NCBI GenBank assembly: GCA_016779985.1
Contig: JADHMP010000001.1
Location: forward strand, 248,001 to 312,000
DNA length: 64,000 bases
Direction: 5' to 3'
Origin: JADHMP01 sp016779985
GTDB lineage: Bacteria > Bacteroidota > Bacteroidia > Flavobacteriales > Flavobacteriaceae
Part shown: positions 50,799 through 59,549 of the stretch, piece after piece
Position numbering within the stretch: the stretch's first letter is position 1
Layout of the letters: every line of letters starts with the position of its first letter
Position numbers and translations under genes: made by a program
Notes under the pieces: model-generated
The model's database searches: none
What the model was told of the DNA's origin: nothing
What the model saw: only the letters and a program-made list of their open reading frames with translations

Positions 50799-51809
50799 AT
50801 GAAAAAAGGAATTTTTTTTTCTATTTTATTGATAGTAGGGTGTAAATCAAGCTACGATATTATTCCCTATCAAAATAAAAATATTCCTAAGGCTTTAAAC
50901 TATTCTAATGATTCTTCTTGGGCTGTTTTACCTCAAAAATATCCCAAACAGATCAACTCTTTTCTTAGTGATACGATTGAAAATCGAATCGATATTTTTT
51001 ATGTCTACCCGACCTTATTAACAGATAAGAAAAACATCCAATGGAATGCTAAAATTAATGATGAAGAGATCCAACAAGAAATTTTAAATACTCCCATAAA
51101 ATATCAGGCCACTGCATGGCTAGCCGCTGGAAATCTTTATGTTCCTTTTTATCGTCAGGCGCATTATAAATCATTTTTTTCTGAATATAAACAAGGGGGC
51201 CAAGAAGCACTTTTATTAGCTTATTCTGATGTAAAACGTGCTTTTCAATATTATTTAGATCACTTCAATAAAGGAAAGCCAATAATTTTGGCTGGTCATA
51301 GTCAAGGAAGTTTTCATTTAAAACACATTTTAAAAGATTTTTTTGTCAACAAGCCTCTTCAAAAAAAACTTATTGTGGCCTACTTGGCGGGGATCAAAGT
51401 ATTGTCAGATGAATTTGAAGATATTAAACCTATGTATGCTCCTCAACAAGTGGGTGGTTTTGTGAGTTGGAATACGTACAAAAAAAATAATTTACCCAAA
51501 ACTTATACTCGCTGGTATCAAGGAGGAGTTACTATAAATCCAATTACTTGGGACAACTCAGAACTAGTTGATGCAGAAAAGCATTTGGGCTTATTGAATC
51601 GAGATTTAAAAATATATCCTAAAAGTGTTTCACTCGCCAAAATTGATGGTATGTTGTGGTCTACCGTTCCAAAAATTCCTAAACGTTTTTGGCTATCTTT
51701 CATAAAAGATTATCATTTTGCTGACATTAATTTATATTGGGCGGATATTCAAGAAAACGCCAAAGTCAGAGCCGCTCATTGGCTCAAATTAAATGCTTTA
51801 AACCAATGA
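50799..51809 (+). CDS. DUF3089 alpha/beta-hydrolase lipoprotein
   Basis: A 336-residue probable lipoprotein (signal MKKGIFFSILLIVGC, Cys15). It has an alpha/beta-hydrolase fold: the nucleophile elbow GHSQGS with Ser168, preceded by KPIILAG. Early DIFYVYPTL and AWLAAGNLYVPFYRQ are typical of DUF3089. An esterase or lipase-like activity is expected, but the substrate is unknown. An upstream in-frame TTG pair gives a 2-residue longer reading; the ATG fits the promoter. Its TGA overlaps the ATG of the PNPOx-family gene (51806-51809). Confidence 0.87.
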   Translation: MKKGIFFSILLIVGCKSSYDIIPYQNKNIPKALNYSNDSSWAVLPQKYPKQINSFLSDTIENRIDIFYVYPTLLTDKKNIQWNAKINDEEIQQEILNTPIKYQATAWLAAGNLYVPFYRQAHYKSFFSEYKQGGQEALLLAYSDVKRAFQYYLDHFNKGKPIILAGHSQGSFHLKHILKDFFVNKPLQKKLIVAYLAGIKVLSDEFEDIKPMYAPQQVGGFVSWNTYKKNNLPKTYTRWYQGGVTINPITWDNSELVDAEKHLGLLNRDLKIYPKSVSLAKIDGMLWSTVPKIPKRFWLSFIKDYHFADINLYWADIQENAKVRAAHWLKLNALNQ

Positions 51810-52348
51810 CCCTAGAAGAAATTTTTGATTTATGCGACAAACAATGGATTCGTGCAAAGAATGATAAAAAACACCCATTTCGGTATTTCACCCTAGCAAC
51901 AGTCAACAACAAAGGGCGAGCAAAAGGCAGAATGGTTGTCCTAAGGAATTATGATTCTAAAACAAAAGAATTTACAATCTATACCGATGCTAGGAGCCAA
52001 AAAGTTAATGACCTGAATCAGCAACAAAAAGCGCAACTCATTTTCTATCATCCGAAGAAAAGACTACAAGTGCTCGTCGATGTTGAATTGATAACAATGG
52101 ACAGACCCCAAGAATTATTTAAAAATCAACCAGCGAGAACCCAAAAAGATTATACCTCAATTTTACCACCAGGAACACCTATGAAAAGTACTGAGGGCAT
52201 TGGATATGAAAAAGATAAAAATTTTTTCACTCGACTAATTTTAAAAGCAGAAGAAATTGAAATGCTCCAGCTCAGCTCCATTCAACATCATAGAGCTCGT
52301 TTTAAATCAAAAGCAAAGGGATGGGAAAATACTTTTTTAATTCCTTGA
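51806..52348 (+). CDS. Pyridoxamine 5'-phosphate oxidase-family flavoprotein
   Basis: A 180-residue protein with an FMN-binding split-barrel of the PNPOx-like type: FRYFTLATVNNKGRAKGRMVVLRNYD, then FTIYTDARSQKVNDL and LIFYHPKKRLQVLVDV. It resembles Alr4036/PdxH-like oxidases but lacks clear proof that the substrate is pyridoxamine phosphate, so no symbol is given. I start at the ATG at 51806, coupled to the DUF3089 stop. A longer reading from 51737 would lie inside the upstream gene. Confidence 0.85.
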   Translation: MTLEEIFDLCDKQWIRAKNDKKHPFRYFTLATVNNKGRAKGRMVVLRNYDSKTKEFTIYTDARSQKVNDLNQQQKAQLIFYHPKKRLQVLVDVELITMDRPQELFKNQPARTQKDYTSILPPGTPMKSTEGIGYEKDKNFFTRLILKAEEIEMLQLSSIQHHRARFKSKAKGWENTFLIP

Positions 52349-52409
52349 TGACTTCTGTCAGAGTTTAAATTTTTGTATTTTTCTTCAAGATTTAAAAAAA
52401 AATAACAAA

Positions 52410-52424
52410 CAGAAATAATTTCTG
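52410..52424. repeat. Short palindrome upstream of the first Gfo/Idh/MocA gene
   Basis: CAGAAA and TTTCTG arms around TAA, 29 bases before the start codon. It is the only dyad in the 104-base gap, and a candidate operator. Weak on its own. Confidence 0.3.
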
Positions 52425-52452
52425 CCCCAAAATTTATAACCAAATAGTTTAG

Positions 52453-53871
52453 ATGCAAAGACGCAAATTTATTAGAAACAGCACTTTTGCCAGTTCTATT
52501 TTAATAGTTCCTAGACATGTTCTAGGTGGTAAAAATTTTATTGCTCCAAGTGACCAATTAAATATTGCTGGGATTGGAGTTGGAGGAAAAGGACGAAGTG
52601 ATTTAGCCAATGCACGTGGTCAAGGACAAGCTCGGGTTTCTGCAATGTGTGATGTTGATAGTCAAGGAAAGCATGGAGTTCTTAGAAGTAGAAAACAATT
52701 TCCTAAGGCTAATTTTTATGCAGATTTTAGAGAATTATTGGATAAAGAAAGAGATCTAGATGCTGTCACTATCTCCACCCCCGACCACACCCATGGTGTC
52801 ATAGCGTCTTATGCTATGCAAAGCGGAAAACATGTTTATGTTCAAAAACCCCTTACTCACAATATAAAAGAAGCACGTTGGCTACAAAAGTTAGCCCAAA
52901 AAGAGCAACTTGTAACACAAATGGGCAATCAAGGAGCCTCAAACCCTAGTCAATTAGAAGTGCAAAAATGGGTAAGAAATAAAGAAATTGGAACTATTTC
53001 AGCAGTCTATGTATGGACAAATAGACCTATTTGGCCACAGGGGGGAAAAATACCAAAAGCAAACAAAAAATTAAAACCGACCTCTTTATATTGGGATTTA
53101 TGGTTGGGCCCTGCCGCACAAACAGACTACATTCATAACTTGCACCCCTTTAATTGGAGAGGATGGTGGGAATATGGAACAGGAGCTTTAGGCGATATGG
53201 GATGTCATATCATCGATATCCCCTTTAAGGCTTTAGCTCTCAAATATCCTACTGATGTTGAATGTAGCGTCGGGACAATTTACGATGCAAAACGAAATGT
53301 GAATTATTTCCCTGAAGGGTGCCCACCTTCTTCAACAGTTACACTTCATTTTGATCCCACTCCAACAAACAAACAACGAATTAAAATGGTTTGGACAGAT
53401 GGAGGTATTAGACCCTCTCACCCAGATCTTTTACCACCTGAAGTTGAAATCGAATCTAATCGAATTATCATGGTTGGAGATAAAGGGGTTATAACTTCTG
53501 GAGTTTATGGTTTAGACCCAAAGCTCTATAAGCCTGGTGAGTCTGTTAGAGTAGGCAATAAAACCAGTGACAGTGATCTACCAGAGTTTGGACATCAATA
53601 TAAATGGATAACAGCTTGTAAAGCTGGATTTAATTCAAAAGAACATAATGAACTTACTTCTTCATTTGATTATTCTGTCCCCTTAACTGAAACTGTTTTA
53701 ATGGGAAATATTGCTATCCGAAGTTATATGTTACGCAGAGGCAGTGGAAAAAGTATTGACTATTATGGTAGAAAGAAATTGCTCTGGGATGGTGAACAAA
53801 TGAGAATCACAAATTTTGAAGAAGCCAATCAGTTTGTAGGAAGAATTTATAGGAAAGGTTGGTCAATTTAA
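52453..53871 (+). CDS. Tat-exported Gfo/Idh/MocA-family oxidoreductase (set A)
   Basis: A 472-residue NAD(P)-dependent sugar dehydrogenase-like protein. The N-terminus QRRKFIRNSTFASSILIVP is a twin-arginine signal, so the enzyme folds with its cofactor in the cytosol and is exported. The Rossmann part begins LNIAGIGVGGKGRSD. The usual EKP motif is QKP (VYVQKPLTHN), as in a subgroup of this family. The C-terminal domain contains NWRGWWEYGTGALGDMGCHIIDIPFKAL. The substrate is unknown but expected to be a sugar or sugar derivative. It opens a run with galE, an SDR and a Tat-exported TIM-barrel protein (gaps 10, 1 and 19 bases). Confidence 0.92.
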   Translation: MQRRKFIRNSTFASSILIVPRHVLGGKNFIAPSDQLNIAGIGVGGKGRSDLANARGQGQARVSAMCDVDSQGKHGVLRSRKQFPKANFYADFRELLDKERDLDAVTISTPDHTHGVIASYAMQSGKHVYVQKPLTHNIKEARWLQKLAQKEQLVTQMGNQGASNPSQLEVQKWVRNKEIGTISAVYVWTNRPIWPQGGKIPKANKKLKPTSLYWDLWLGPAAQTDYIHNLHPFNWRGWWEYGTGALGDMGCHIIDIPFKALALKYPTDVECSVGTIYDAKRNVNYFPEGCPPSSTVTLHFDPTPTNKQRIKMVWTDGGIRPSHPDLLPPEVEIESNRIIMVGDKGVITSGVYGLDPKLYKPGESVRVGNKTSDSDLPEFGHQYKWITACKAGFNSKEHNELTSSFDYSVPLTETVLMGNIAIRSYMLRRGSGKSIDYYGRKKLLWDGEQMRITNFEEANQFVGRIYRKGWSI

Positions 53872-53881
53872 AAGAAAAACA

Positions 53882-54907
53882 ATGAAAATTATTGTCACAG
53901 GTGGATTAGGCTATATCGGTTCTCATGTGGTTATTCTTCTGCTCGAACAAGAACATGAAGTGGTTGTTGTCGATAATCTTTCAAATAGCTCCCTAACTGT
54001 TTTAGATCGAATAAAAGAAATTACTGGCAGAACCCCAGCTTTTGAGGCTTTAGATTTACAAAAGCAAGTGGATGTTCAGAGCTTATTTTCTAAACATCAT
54101 AACAGTGATGGTCTAATTCATTTCGCTGCTCTTAAGTCTGTTGGTGAAAGTGTTCAAGAGCCGCTGAAGTATTATCAAAATAATATTAACGGATTAGTTT
54201 ATTTACTCAATCAACTGGTAGTTCATAAAATACCACTCATTTTTAGCTCTTCTTGCACGGTCTATGGAGAACCAGATAGGGTTCCAATAAATGAACAAGA
54301 GCCGCTAAAACCTACTGTTTCTCCCTATGGAGGCACAAAACAAATGGGCGAAACAATAATTCAAGACGTCTGCGTTGCAAACAAAACATTCAATGCGATT
54401 CTTTTACGTTATTTCAACCCCATTGGGGCACATCCTAGTGGAAAAATCGGAGAAATTCCGCAGGGAGTTCCTGCAAATTTAGTTCCCTTTTTAACACAAA
54501 CAGCCATTGGAAAAAGAAAAGAATTATTTGTTTTTGGTGCAGACTATCCTACTCCCGATGGAACCTGCATTCGAGATTATATACACGTGATGGATTTAGC
54601 CCACGCTCATATTTTAAGTCTCAAATTTCTATGGGCCAAAAAGAATGAATCCAATTGTGAAATATTTAATTTGGGAACAGGAAAAGGGAATTCTGTTTTA
54701 GAATTAATTCAAACTTTTGAATCTTCAACAGGTCAAAAAGTAAATTATAAAATCGCTTCAAGACGCGAAGGAGATATTATACAGGCCTATGCAGATCCTT
54801 CCAAAGCAAAAAAAATACTAGGGTGGCAAGCAAAACAAAGCCTCTCTTCGGCATTGAAAAGTGCTTGGGAATGGGAGAAAAATTGGCAAAAAGAAGAATC
54901 TTCATAA
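53882..54907 (+). CDS. galE: UDP-glucose 4-epimerase
   Basis: GalE interconverts UDP-glucose and UDP-galactose using bound NAD. The 341-residue protein begins MKIIVTGGLGYIGSH with the GxxGxxG loop. It has SSSCTVYG with the catalytic Ser/Thr (about 121-128) and YGGTKQMGE with the YxxxK pair (about 148-156). Length and the C-terminal region (CIRDYIHVMDLAHAHI, REGDIIQAYADPSKA) agree with GalE. It is embedded in a run with oxidoreductases rather than with galK/galT, so its UDP-sugar products may feed polysaccharide synthesis. Confidence 0.94.
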   Translation: MKIIVTGGLGYIGSHVVILLLEQEHEVVVVDNLSNSSLTVLDRIKEITGRTPAFEALDLQKQVDVQSLFSKHHNSDGLIHFAALKSVGESVQEPLKYYQNNINGLVYLLNQLVVHKIPLIFSSSCTVYGEPDRVPINEQEPLKPTVSPYGGTKQMGETIIQDVCVANKTFNAILLRYFNPIGAHPSGKIGEIPQGVPANLVPFLTQTAIGKRKELFVFGADYPTPDGTCIRDYIHVMDLAHAHILSLKFLWAKKNESNCEIFNLGTGKGNSVLELIQTFESSTGQKVNYKIASRREGDIIQAYADPSKAKKILGWQAKQSLSSALKSAWEWEKNWQKEESS

Positions 54908-54908
54908 A

Positions 54909-55694
54909 ATGAATAAAGTTATTTGGATTACTGGTGCATCCTCTGGAATTGGAGCTGAATTAGCAATTCAATATGCGAAAGAAGACGGGGTTAGTCTCAT
55001 TTTATCAGCTAGAAGAGAAAAACAATTAAATGAGGTGAAGTCAATTTGTGATATAAAAACGCCAATAGCTCTTCTTCCCTTTGATTTGATTAATTTTGAA
55101 AAGGCTGAAAGCCATGTAAAAAAGGCAATCTCACTTTTCGGTAAAATTGATGTACTTATAAACAATGGGGGAATTAGTCAACGTTCAAAGATTTTAGGTT
55201 CAACATTTAAAGTATTTCAAACCTTAATAGAAGTAGATTATTTAGGAACTGTTGCACTTTCTCATGCTTTGTTGCCGCACTTTGTGAATCAAAAGAAAGG
55301 ACATTTTGTTGTCGTCAGCAGTGTAATGGGCAAATTTGCCTCTCCTTTTCGGTCTGGCTATTGTGGAGCCAAACATGCACTGCATGGTTTCTTTGACGCA
55401 TTGAGAATGGAACATAAGAAAGATAACATAAATGTAACTATGGTTTGCCCAGGATTTGTTCAAACACAAATAACGATTAATGCACTCACCGAAAACGGGA
55501 CCCCATTAGGAACAAATGATCCTCAAACAAAAAAAGGGCTTAAGCTTACCCAATTTTGCAACAAAATGAGAAGGGCCATTGCATCTTCTAAATGGGAAGT
55601 TTACTACGGCAAAAAAGAAAAATGGGGAGTTTATTTAAAGCGAATTTCAAATCGGCTACTTCATGCTATTGTGGTTAGGAGTCAAGTGAGATAA
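54909..55694 (+). CDS. Short-chain dehydrogenase/reductase (classical SDR)
   Basis: A 261-residue classical SDR with cofactor loop GASSGIGAEL near the N-terminus, NNGGIS at about 85-90, and the catalytic Ser and YxxxK in SSVMGKFASPFRSGYCGAKHAL (about 138-159). The family covers many alcohols, sugars and lipids, and no substrate can be named. I start at the ATG at 54909, one base after the galE stop. A reading from 54861 lies within galE. It precedes the TIM-barrel gene by 19 bases. Confidence 0.92.
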   Translation: MNKVIWITGASSGIGAELAIQYAKEDGVSLILSARREKQLNEVKSICDIKTPIALLPFDLINFEKAESHVKKAISLFGKIDVLINNGGISQRSKILGSTFKVFQTLIEVDYLGTVALSHALLPHFVNQKKGHFVVVSSVMGKFASPFRSGYCGAKHALHGFFDALRMEHKKDNINVTMVCPGFVQTQITINALTENGTPLGTNDPQTKKGLKLTQFCNKMRRAIASSKWEVYYGKKEKWGVYLKRISNRLLHAIVVRSQVR

Positions 55695-55713
55695 TTAACA
55701 AAAAACATTTATC

Positions 55714-56610
55714 ATGAAAACAAACGAAACATGGAACAGAAGAACAGTCATTAAATCGATGGCAGCCGGGGCGGCAACATTAGCAATAGGTAATCCAGGG
55801 TATGCCAAATCAAAATCAGATCAAAATATGGAATCAAATTTAAAAGGAAACATCAATCATTCGGTATGCAAATGGTGCTATCGAAATATTCCTCTAGCAG
55901 AATTTGCCCCTAAAGTAAAAGCAATGGGGCTAATGGGAATAGATCTTATTGGTCCAAAAGAGTGGGATGTTTTAAAAGCAAACGGACTAGAGAGTACGAT
56001 GTGTAATGGAGCAGAGCTAAATTTAGTGGATGGGTTCAATGAGCCTAAATTTCATGATGCGCTTGTTAAAAGGTATGAAGAACACATTGATTTGGTAGCA
56101 AAGGCAGGCTATAAAAATTTGATCTGCTTTAGTGGAAATAGAAGAGGTATGGATGATGAGGTTGGTTTGAAAAATTGCATTAAGGGATTAAAACGAATTT
56201 TAGGACATGCAGAAAAAAAAGGGGTCGTCTTGCAAATGGAATTATTGAATTCAAAAATAGACCACAAAGATTATATGTGTGATAATTCTTCATGGGGGAT
56301 ACAACTTTGTAAAGCACTAGATTCTGATAATTTTAAGCTTTTGTATGACATATATCACATGCAAATTGACGAAGGAGATGTAATTCGAACGATCAAGGAG
56401 TCATCTCAATATTTTGGACATTATCACACAGCAGGAGTACCCGGAAGACATGAAATAGAGGAAGAACAAGAGTTATTTTATCCAGCGATTATGAAAGCTA
56501 TCGTTGCAACTGGATTTAAGGGTGTTGTTGCACAAGAATTTATTCCTTCAAATAAAACAAATAAAGGATTAAATTCATTATCAAAAGCGATTGCTATTTG
56601 CGATGTTTAA
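55714..56610 (+). CDS. Tat-exported TIM-barrel isomerase, hydroxypyruvate-isomerase-like (set A)
   Basis: A 298-residue AP-endonuclease-2-superfamily TIM barrel. The N-terminus NRRTVIKSMAAGAATLAIG is a twin-arginine signal. Metal and acid residues can be placed in LQMELLNS (Glu), LLYDIYHMQ (Asp and His), YHTAGVPGRHE (His) and AQEFIPS (Glu), as in hydroxypyruvate isomerase and sugar epimerases. The reaction is probably an isomerisation or related deprotonation of a keto-sugar, but this is family inference. It is the last gene of the set-A run, ending at a bidirectional terminator. Confidence 0.88.
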   Translation: MKTNETWNRRTVIKSMAAGAATLAIGNPGYAKSKSDQNMESNLKGNINHSVCKWCYRNIPLAEFAPKVKAMGLMGIDLIGPKEWDVLKANGLESTMCNGAELNLVDGFNEPKFHDALVKRYEEHIDLVAKAGYKNLICFSGNRRGMDDEVGLKNCIKGLKRILGHAEKKGVVLQMELLNSKIDHKDYMCDNSSWGIQLCKALDSDNFKLLYDIYHMQIDEGDVIRTIKESSQYFGHYHTAGVPGRHEIEEEQELFYPAIMKAIVATGFKGVVAQEFIPSNKTNKGLNSLSKAIAICDV

Positions 56611-56649
56611 ACACTTCAGAAAATAGCTTATTAATTTGAGCAGTTAGTA

Positions 56650-56683
56650 TAAAAAAACCCTTGCTTAACGCAAGGGTTTTTTA
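56650..56683. terminator. Bidirectional terminator between set A and the OmpA gene
   Basis: A perfect stem aacccttgc / gcaagggtt with loop TTAAC is flanked by A-runs on the left and T-runs on the right. It can end transcripts from both converging genes. Confidence 0.88.
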
Positions 56684-56704
56684 TTGATTTTATATTAATT
56701 ATCA

Positions 56705-58051
56705 TTAATTAACTTTTATTTCAGCTCTTCTTTCTATTTGAGCTCTTCTATTGTTTCTTCTTCCTTTGGCAGTATCGTTATTGTCAATAGGTTTAGTTTC
56801 CCCGAAACCAATGGTATTAATTCTCGAGGCATCAATTCCTTTACCAACCAAGTAGGCTTTGACAGCATTTGCGCGTCTTTCTGATAGAGCTTGGTTATAG
56901 GTATCGCTACCATCGCTTGAAGCATGTCCTTCGATAGTAACAACTGCACTAGAATATTGTGAAAGTAAATTAGCTAATTCATCAAGATTACTAGTAAAAT
57001 TACTTCTTAGGGTAGTTTTACTTGCATTAAAGAGTATCCTCGCTTTTTCACTATTAATAAAATTAGCGATTGCTTCTGGCATTTCATCTTCTGGACATCC
57101 ATCATTAGAGGCAGGTCCCGCTTCGTTTGGACATTTATCTTCATTGTCATTCACGCCATCACCATCAGCATCACCCCAAGGGCAGCCATTATTAGCAGCC
57201 TCACCAGCCTCATTAGGGCATTTATCTTCGTTGTCTCCAATGCCATCACCATCGGAATCTGGACAGCCATTCATAGCAGCTGTTCCCGCCTCGTTAGGAC
57301 AAGCATCATCAGCATCGGCAATACCGTCACCATCACTATCAGGACAACCTTCAAGAGCTTCCGTTCCTGCTTCTTCAGGACATTTATCTTTATTATCAGG
57401 AATACCATCGCCATCTGTATCAGGACATCCGTCAAATTCTTTAAGACCTGGCACGTCAGGACAAACGTCTTTCTGATCGGAAACACCATCTTTGTCGGCG
57501 TCACCAGCTCCAAAATTATAGCTTAAACCCACAACATGTTGAAGGTGTTTGTAGGAACCTGATTCATATGCAGAACGATATGAAGTGCTTGCATTGATTG
57601 CCCACTTATCATTTAAAAAGAAATTAGCACCTACACCTCCTAAAATGGTCTTAGAGGTTTCTCTTGAAGGAAAAAGTCCGTAATCTTTGTCACTACCATC
57701 TTCAAATCTTGAAAAACCATATCCCGCAAATAAATAGGGCATTATGTTTCCTTCTGTAAGGTTGTATTTAATAATTCCATCGAGAGAACTATAATTTTGA
57801 TCTCCATTTCCAATGTCAACATTGTTCAAGGCATATTGCAATCCAACGGAGAATCCAGAACTTAAGTATCTAGATAAACTCAGGGCAGGTAGACCAAAAT
57901 TGGTTCCCTTTTCAGCATCTTTACCTTGTAAGTTAATTAAATCTGCTCCAACAGAAATAGCCCAGGGGTTTTGAGCATTTTGGGCATAGGTTAAGGCAGA
58001 AAAGAGCGTAAGAAATACGCTCGTTATTAGGTAAGAAAATAATCGTCTCAT
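56705..58051 (-). CDS. OmpA-family outer-membrane protein with thrombospondin type 3 repeats
   Basis: A 448-residue outer-membrane protein: signal peptide MRRLFSYLITSVFLTLFSALTYA and an eight-stranded porin-like barrel (about 28-182). There follow five calcium-binding thrombospondin-3 repeats (184-320, units such as DSDGDGIADADDACPNEAG) and a peptidoglycan-binding OmpA domain (about 335-448: TIEGHASSDGSDTYNQALSERRA, RRNNRRAQIE). It should tether the outer membrane to the cell wall. It is monocistronic with its own promoter, and converges on the set-A run. Confidence 0.95.
   Translation of the reverse strand: MRRLFSYLITSVFLTLFSALTYAQNAQNPWAISVGADLINLQGKDAEKGTNFGLPALSLSRYLSSGFSVGLQYALNNVDIGNGDQNYSSLDGIIKYNLTEGNIMPYLFAGYGFSRFEDGSDKDYGLFPSRETSKTILGGVGANFFLNDKWAINASTSYRSAYESGSYKHLQHVVGLSYNFGAGDADKDGVSDQKDVCPDVPGLKEFDGCPDTDGDGIPDNKDKCPEEAGTEALEGCPDSDGDGIADADDACPNEAGTAAMNGCPDSDGDGIGDNEDKCPNEAGEAANNGCPWGDADGDGVNDNEDKCPNEAGPASNDGCPEDEMPEAIANFINSEKARILFNASKTTLRSNFTSNLDELANLLSQYSSAVVTIEGHASSDGSDTYNQALSERRANAVKAYLVGKGIDASRINTIGFGETKPIDNNDTAKGRRNNRRAQIERRAEIKVN
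57092..57502 (-). repeat. Coding tandem repeats (thrombospondin type 3) in the OmpA gene
   Basis: Five imperfect units of about 27 residues (about 80 bases), each with DxDGDG and CP(D/N/E)EAG, at residues 184-320. High internal similarity makes the region prone to unit gain or loss. Confidence 0.85.
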
Positions 58052-58074
58052 TTTATATATTTTAACATGTTAAA

Positions 58075-58082
58075 CAAAGATA
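58075..58082 (-). promoter_or_regulatory. Predicted -7 box of the OmpA gene
   Basis: Minus-strand TATCTTTG fits TAnnTTTG, 23 bases before the ATG at 58051. No -33 TTG at the right spacing. Confidence 0.5.
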
Positions 58083-58163
58083 GCAAAAAACATTGAATAC
58101 CTATTTAATTTTAAGTCTTTGAGTGTTTTTTGGGTCTTTTTGAATGGTACTAATATTGCCAAT

Positions 58164-59501
58164 TTAGACCCTCTGGGGCACCTCAAATTCTGGCCGATAA
58201 TTGCGCGTTAACATTTTATCTGCTTCACTGTCATTTACAAATTTTTCTGTTTCAGGATTAAATGTTAATACCCTGCCCGTTCGGTATGCTATGTTTCCTA
58301 AATGGGCTAGTCCTGAAGACAAATGACCGGTTTCAATAGGGCCATTGAGAATACTAGCATCATGGCTTCTTACAGCCTCAATAAAATTCTTAAAATGACC
58401 ATCTGTGCCACCATTCCCTCGATTCATTCCAGAGGCTTCCATTTGACCATCATCACCAGATTTTCCAGGAGTTCTTTCTTTCCCCAGAAAAGTTTTGTAT
58501 TTACTGTAACCCTCTACCACAAGAATACCTTTATCACCATAAAAAATGTTACCCACTGTGGCACCGTCCTCGGTGTTCGTACACCAGGGTCTTACTTCAA
58601 ATTGAATTATCTTTTTTTCCTCTGGATAATGATAAACTGAAGTGAGTACTTCTGGAACTTCTTTGCAATCATCCCACAGAAATTTGCCTCCCATAGAAGT
58701 GATTTTTGAAGGGAGCCCAACATCCAAGCCCCACATACATAAATCTGTTTCATGAATTCCTTGGTTACCTACATCACCATTACCATAGTCCCAATGCCAG
58801 TGCCAATTATAATGCACTAAATTTTCTGTAAAGGGTCTTTTTGGAGCTGGTCCTGTCCACAAATCATAATCTAAACCATCTGGAACAGCAGAAAACCCTT
58901 TATCTCCAATATCTGCACGCCATCTAAAAACAAGCCCTCTGGCCATGTAAACTTTACCTATATATCCATTTCTAAGAAGATCTATGGCCTCATTGATGGC
59001 TGGTGAACTTCGCAATTGAACACCGTGTTGAACTATTCTATCATATTTTTGTGCAGCTTCAACCATTTTTCTTCCTTCCCAAATATTGTGAGATCCGGGT
59101 TTTTCAACATACACATCTTTCCCTGCCTGACATGCCCATATGACAGATAATGAGTGCCAATGGTTGGGTGAAGCAATACTTATCACATCAATATCTTTGT
59201 TGTCCATGACTTTTCTTAAGTCTTGTTCTAAAGAAATTTTTTCGTTGTACTTTTTAGAGAATTCTTTTTGTCTTTTGTCCAGTACTTTTATGTCTGGGTC
59301 ACATAAAGTTGTGACCTGAACATTTTTTTGATTCATTAAACTACTAATGTGATTTTTACCTCTTCCATTGACCCCCAAAACAGCGGCATTAATTCGATCA
59401 TTTGATCCAAAAACTTTGGAAGATAATATGGTAGGAGCTACAATAGTTGCAGAACTTGCTGCAGCTGTTTTTTTTAAAAAAGAGCGTCTAGTTTCATTCA
59501 T
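58164..59501 (-). CDS. Tat-exported Gfo/Idh/MocA-family oxidoreductase (set B)
   Basis: A 445-residue relative of the set-A oxidoreductase. Twin-arginine signal: RRSFLKKTAAASSATIVAP. The Rossmann start INAAVLGVNGRGKNH and the canonical VYVEKPGSHN motif (EKP intact, unlike set A) are followed by HWHWDYGNGDVGNQGIHETDLCMWGL. It would oxidise or reduce a sugar derivative in the periplasm with tightly bound NAD(P); the substrate is unknown. It is 48 bases downstream of the set-B TIM-barrel gene, in the same direction. Confidence 0.93.
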   Translation of the reverse strand: MNETRRSFLKKTAAASSATIVAPTILSSKVFGSNDRINAAVLGVNGRGKNHISSLMNQKNVQVTTLCDPDIKVLDKRQKEFSKKYNEKISLEQDLRKVMDNKDIDVISIASPNHWHSLSVIWACQAGKDVYVEKPGSHNIWEGRKMVEAAQKYDRIVQHGVQLRSSPAINEAIDLLRNGYIGKVYMARGLVFRWRADIGDKGFSAVPDGLDYDLWTGPAPKRPFTENLVHYNWHWHWDYGNGDVGNQGIHETDLCMWGLDVGLPSKITSMGGKFLWDDCKEVPEVLTSVYHYPEEKKIIQFEVRPWCTNTEDGATVGNIFYGDKGILVVEGYSKYKTFLGKERTPGKSGDDGQMEASGMNRGNGGTDGHFKNFIEAVRSHDASILNGPIETGHLSSGLAHLGNIAYRTGRVLTFNPETEKFVNDSEADKMLTRNYRPEFEVPQRV

Positions 59502-59549
59502 TTTGTTGTAGTATTTAGTTTGAATTTATAAGATATAATGTTTTTCTGT

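Noticed and set aside
57144..57476. 110-residue Pro/Ser-rich plus-strand frame
   Set aside because: It is the antisense of the thrombospondin-3 repeats; repetitive composition comes from the repeats themselves.
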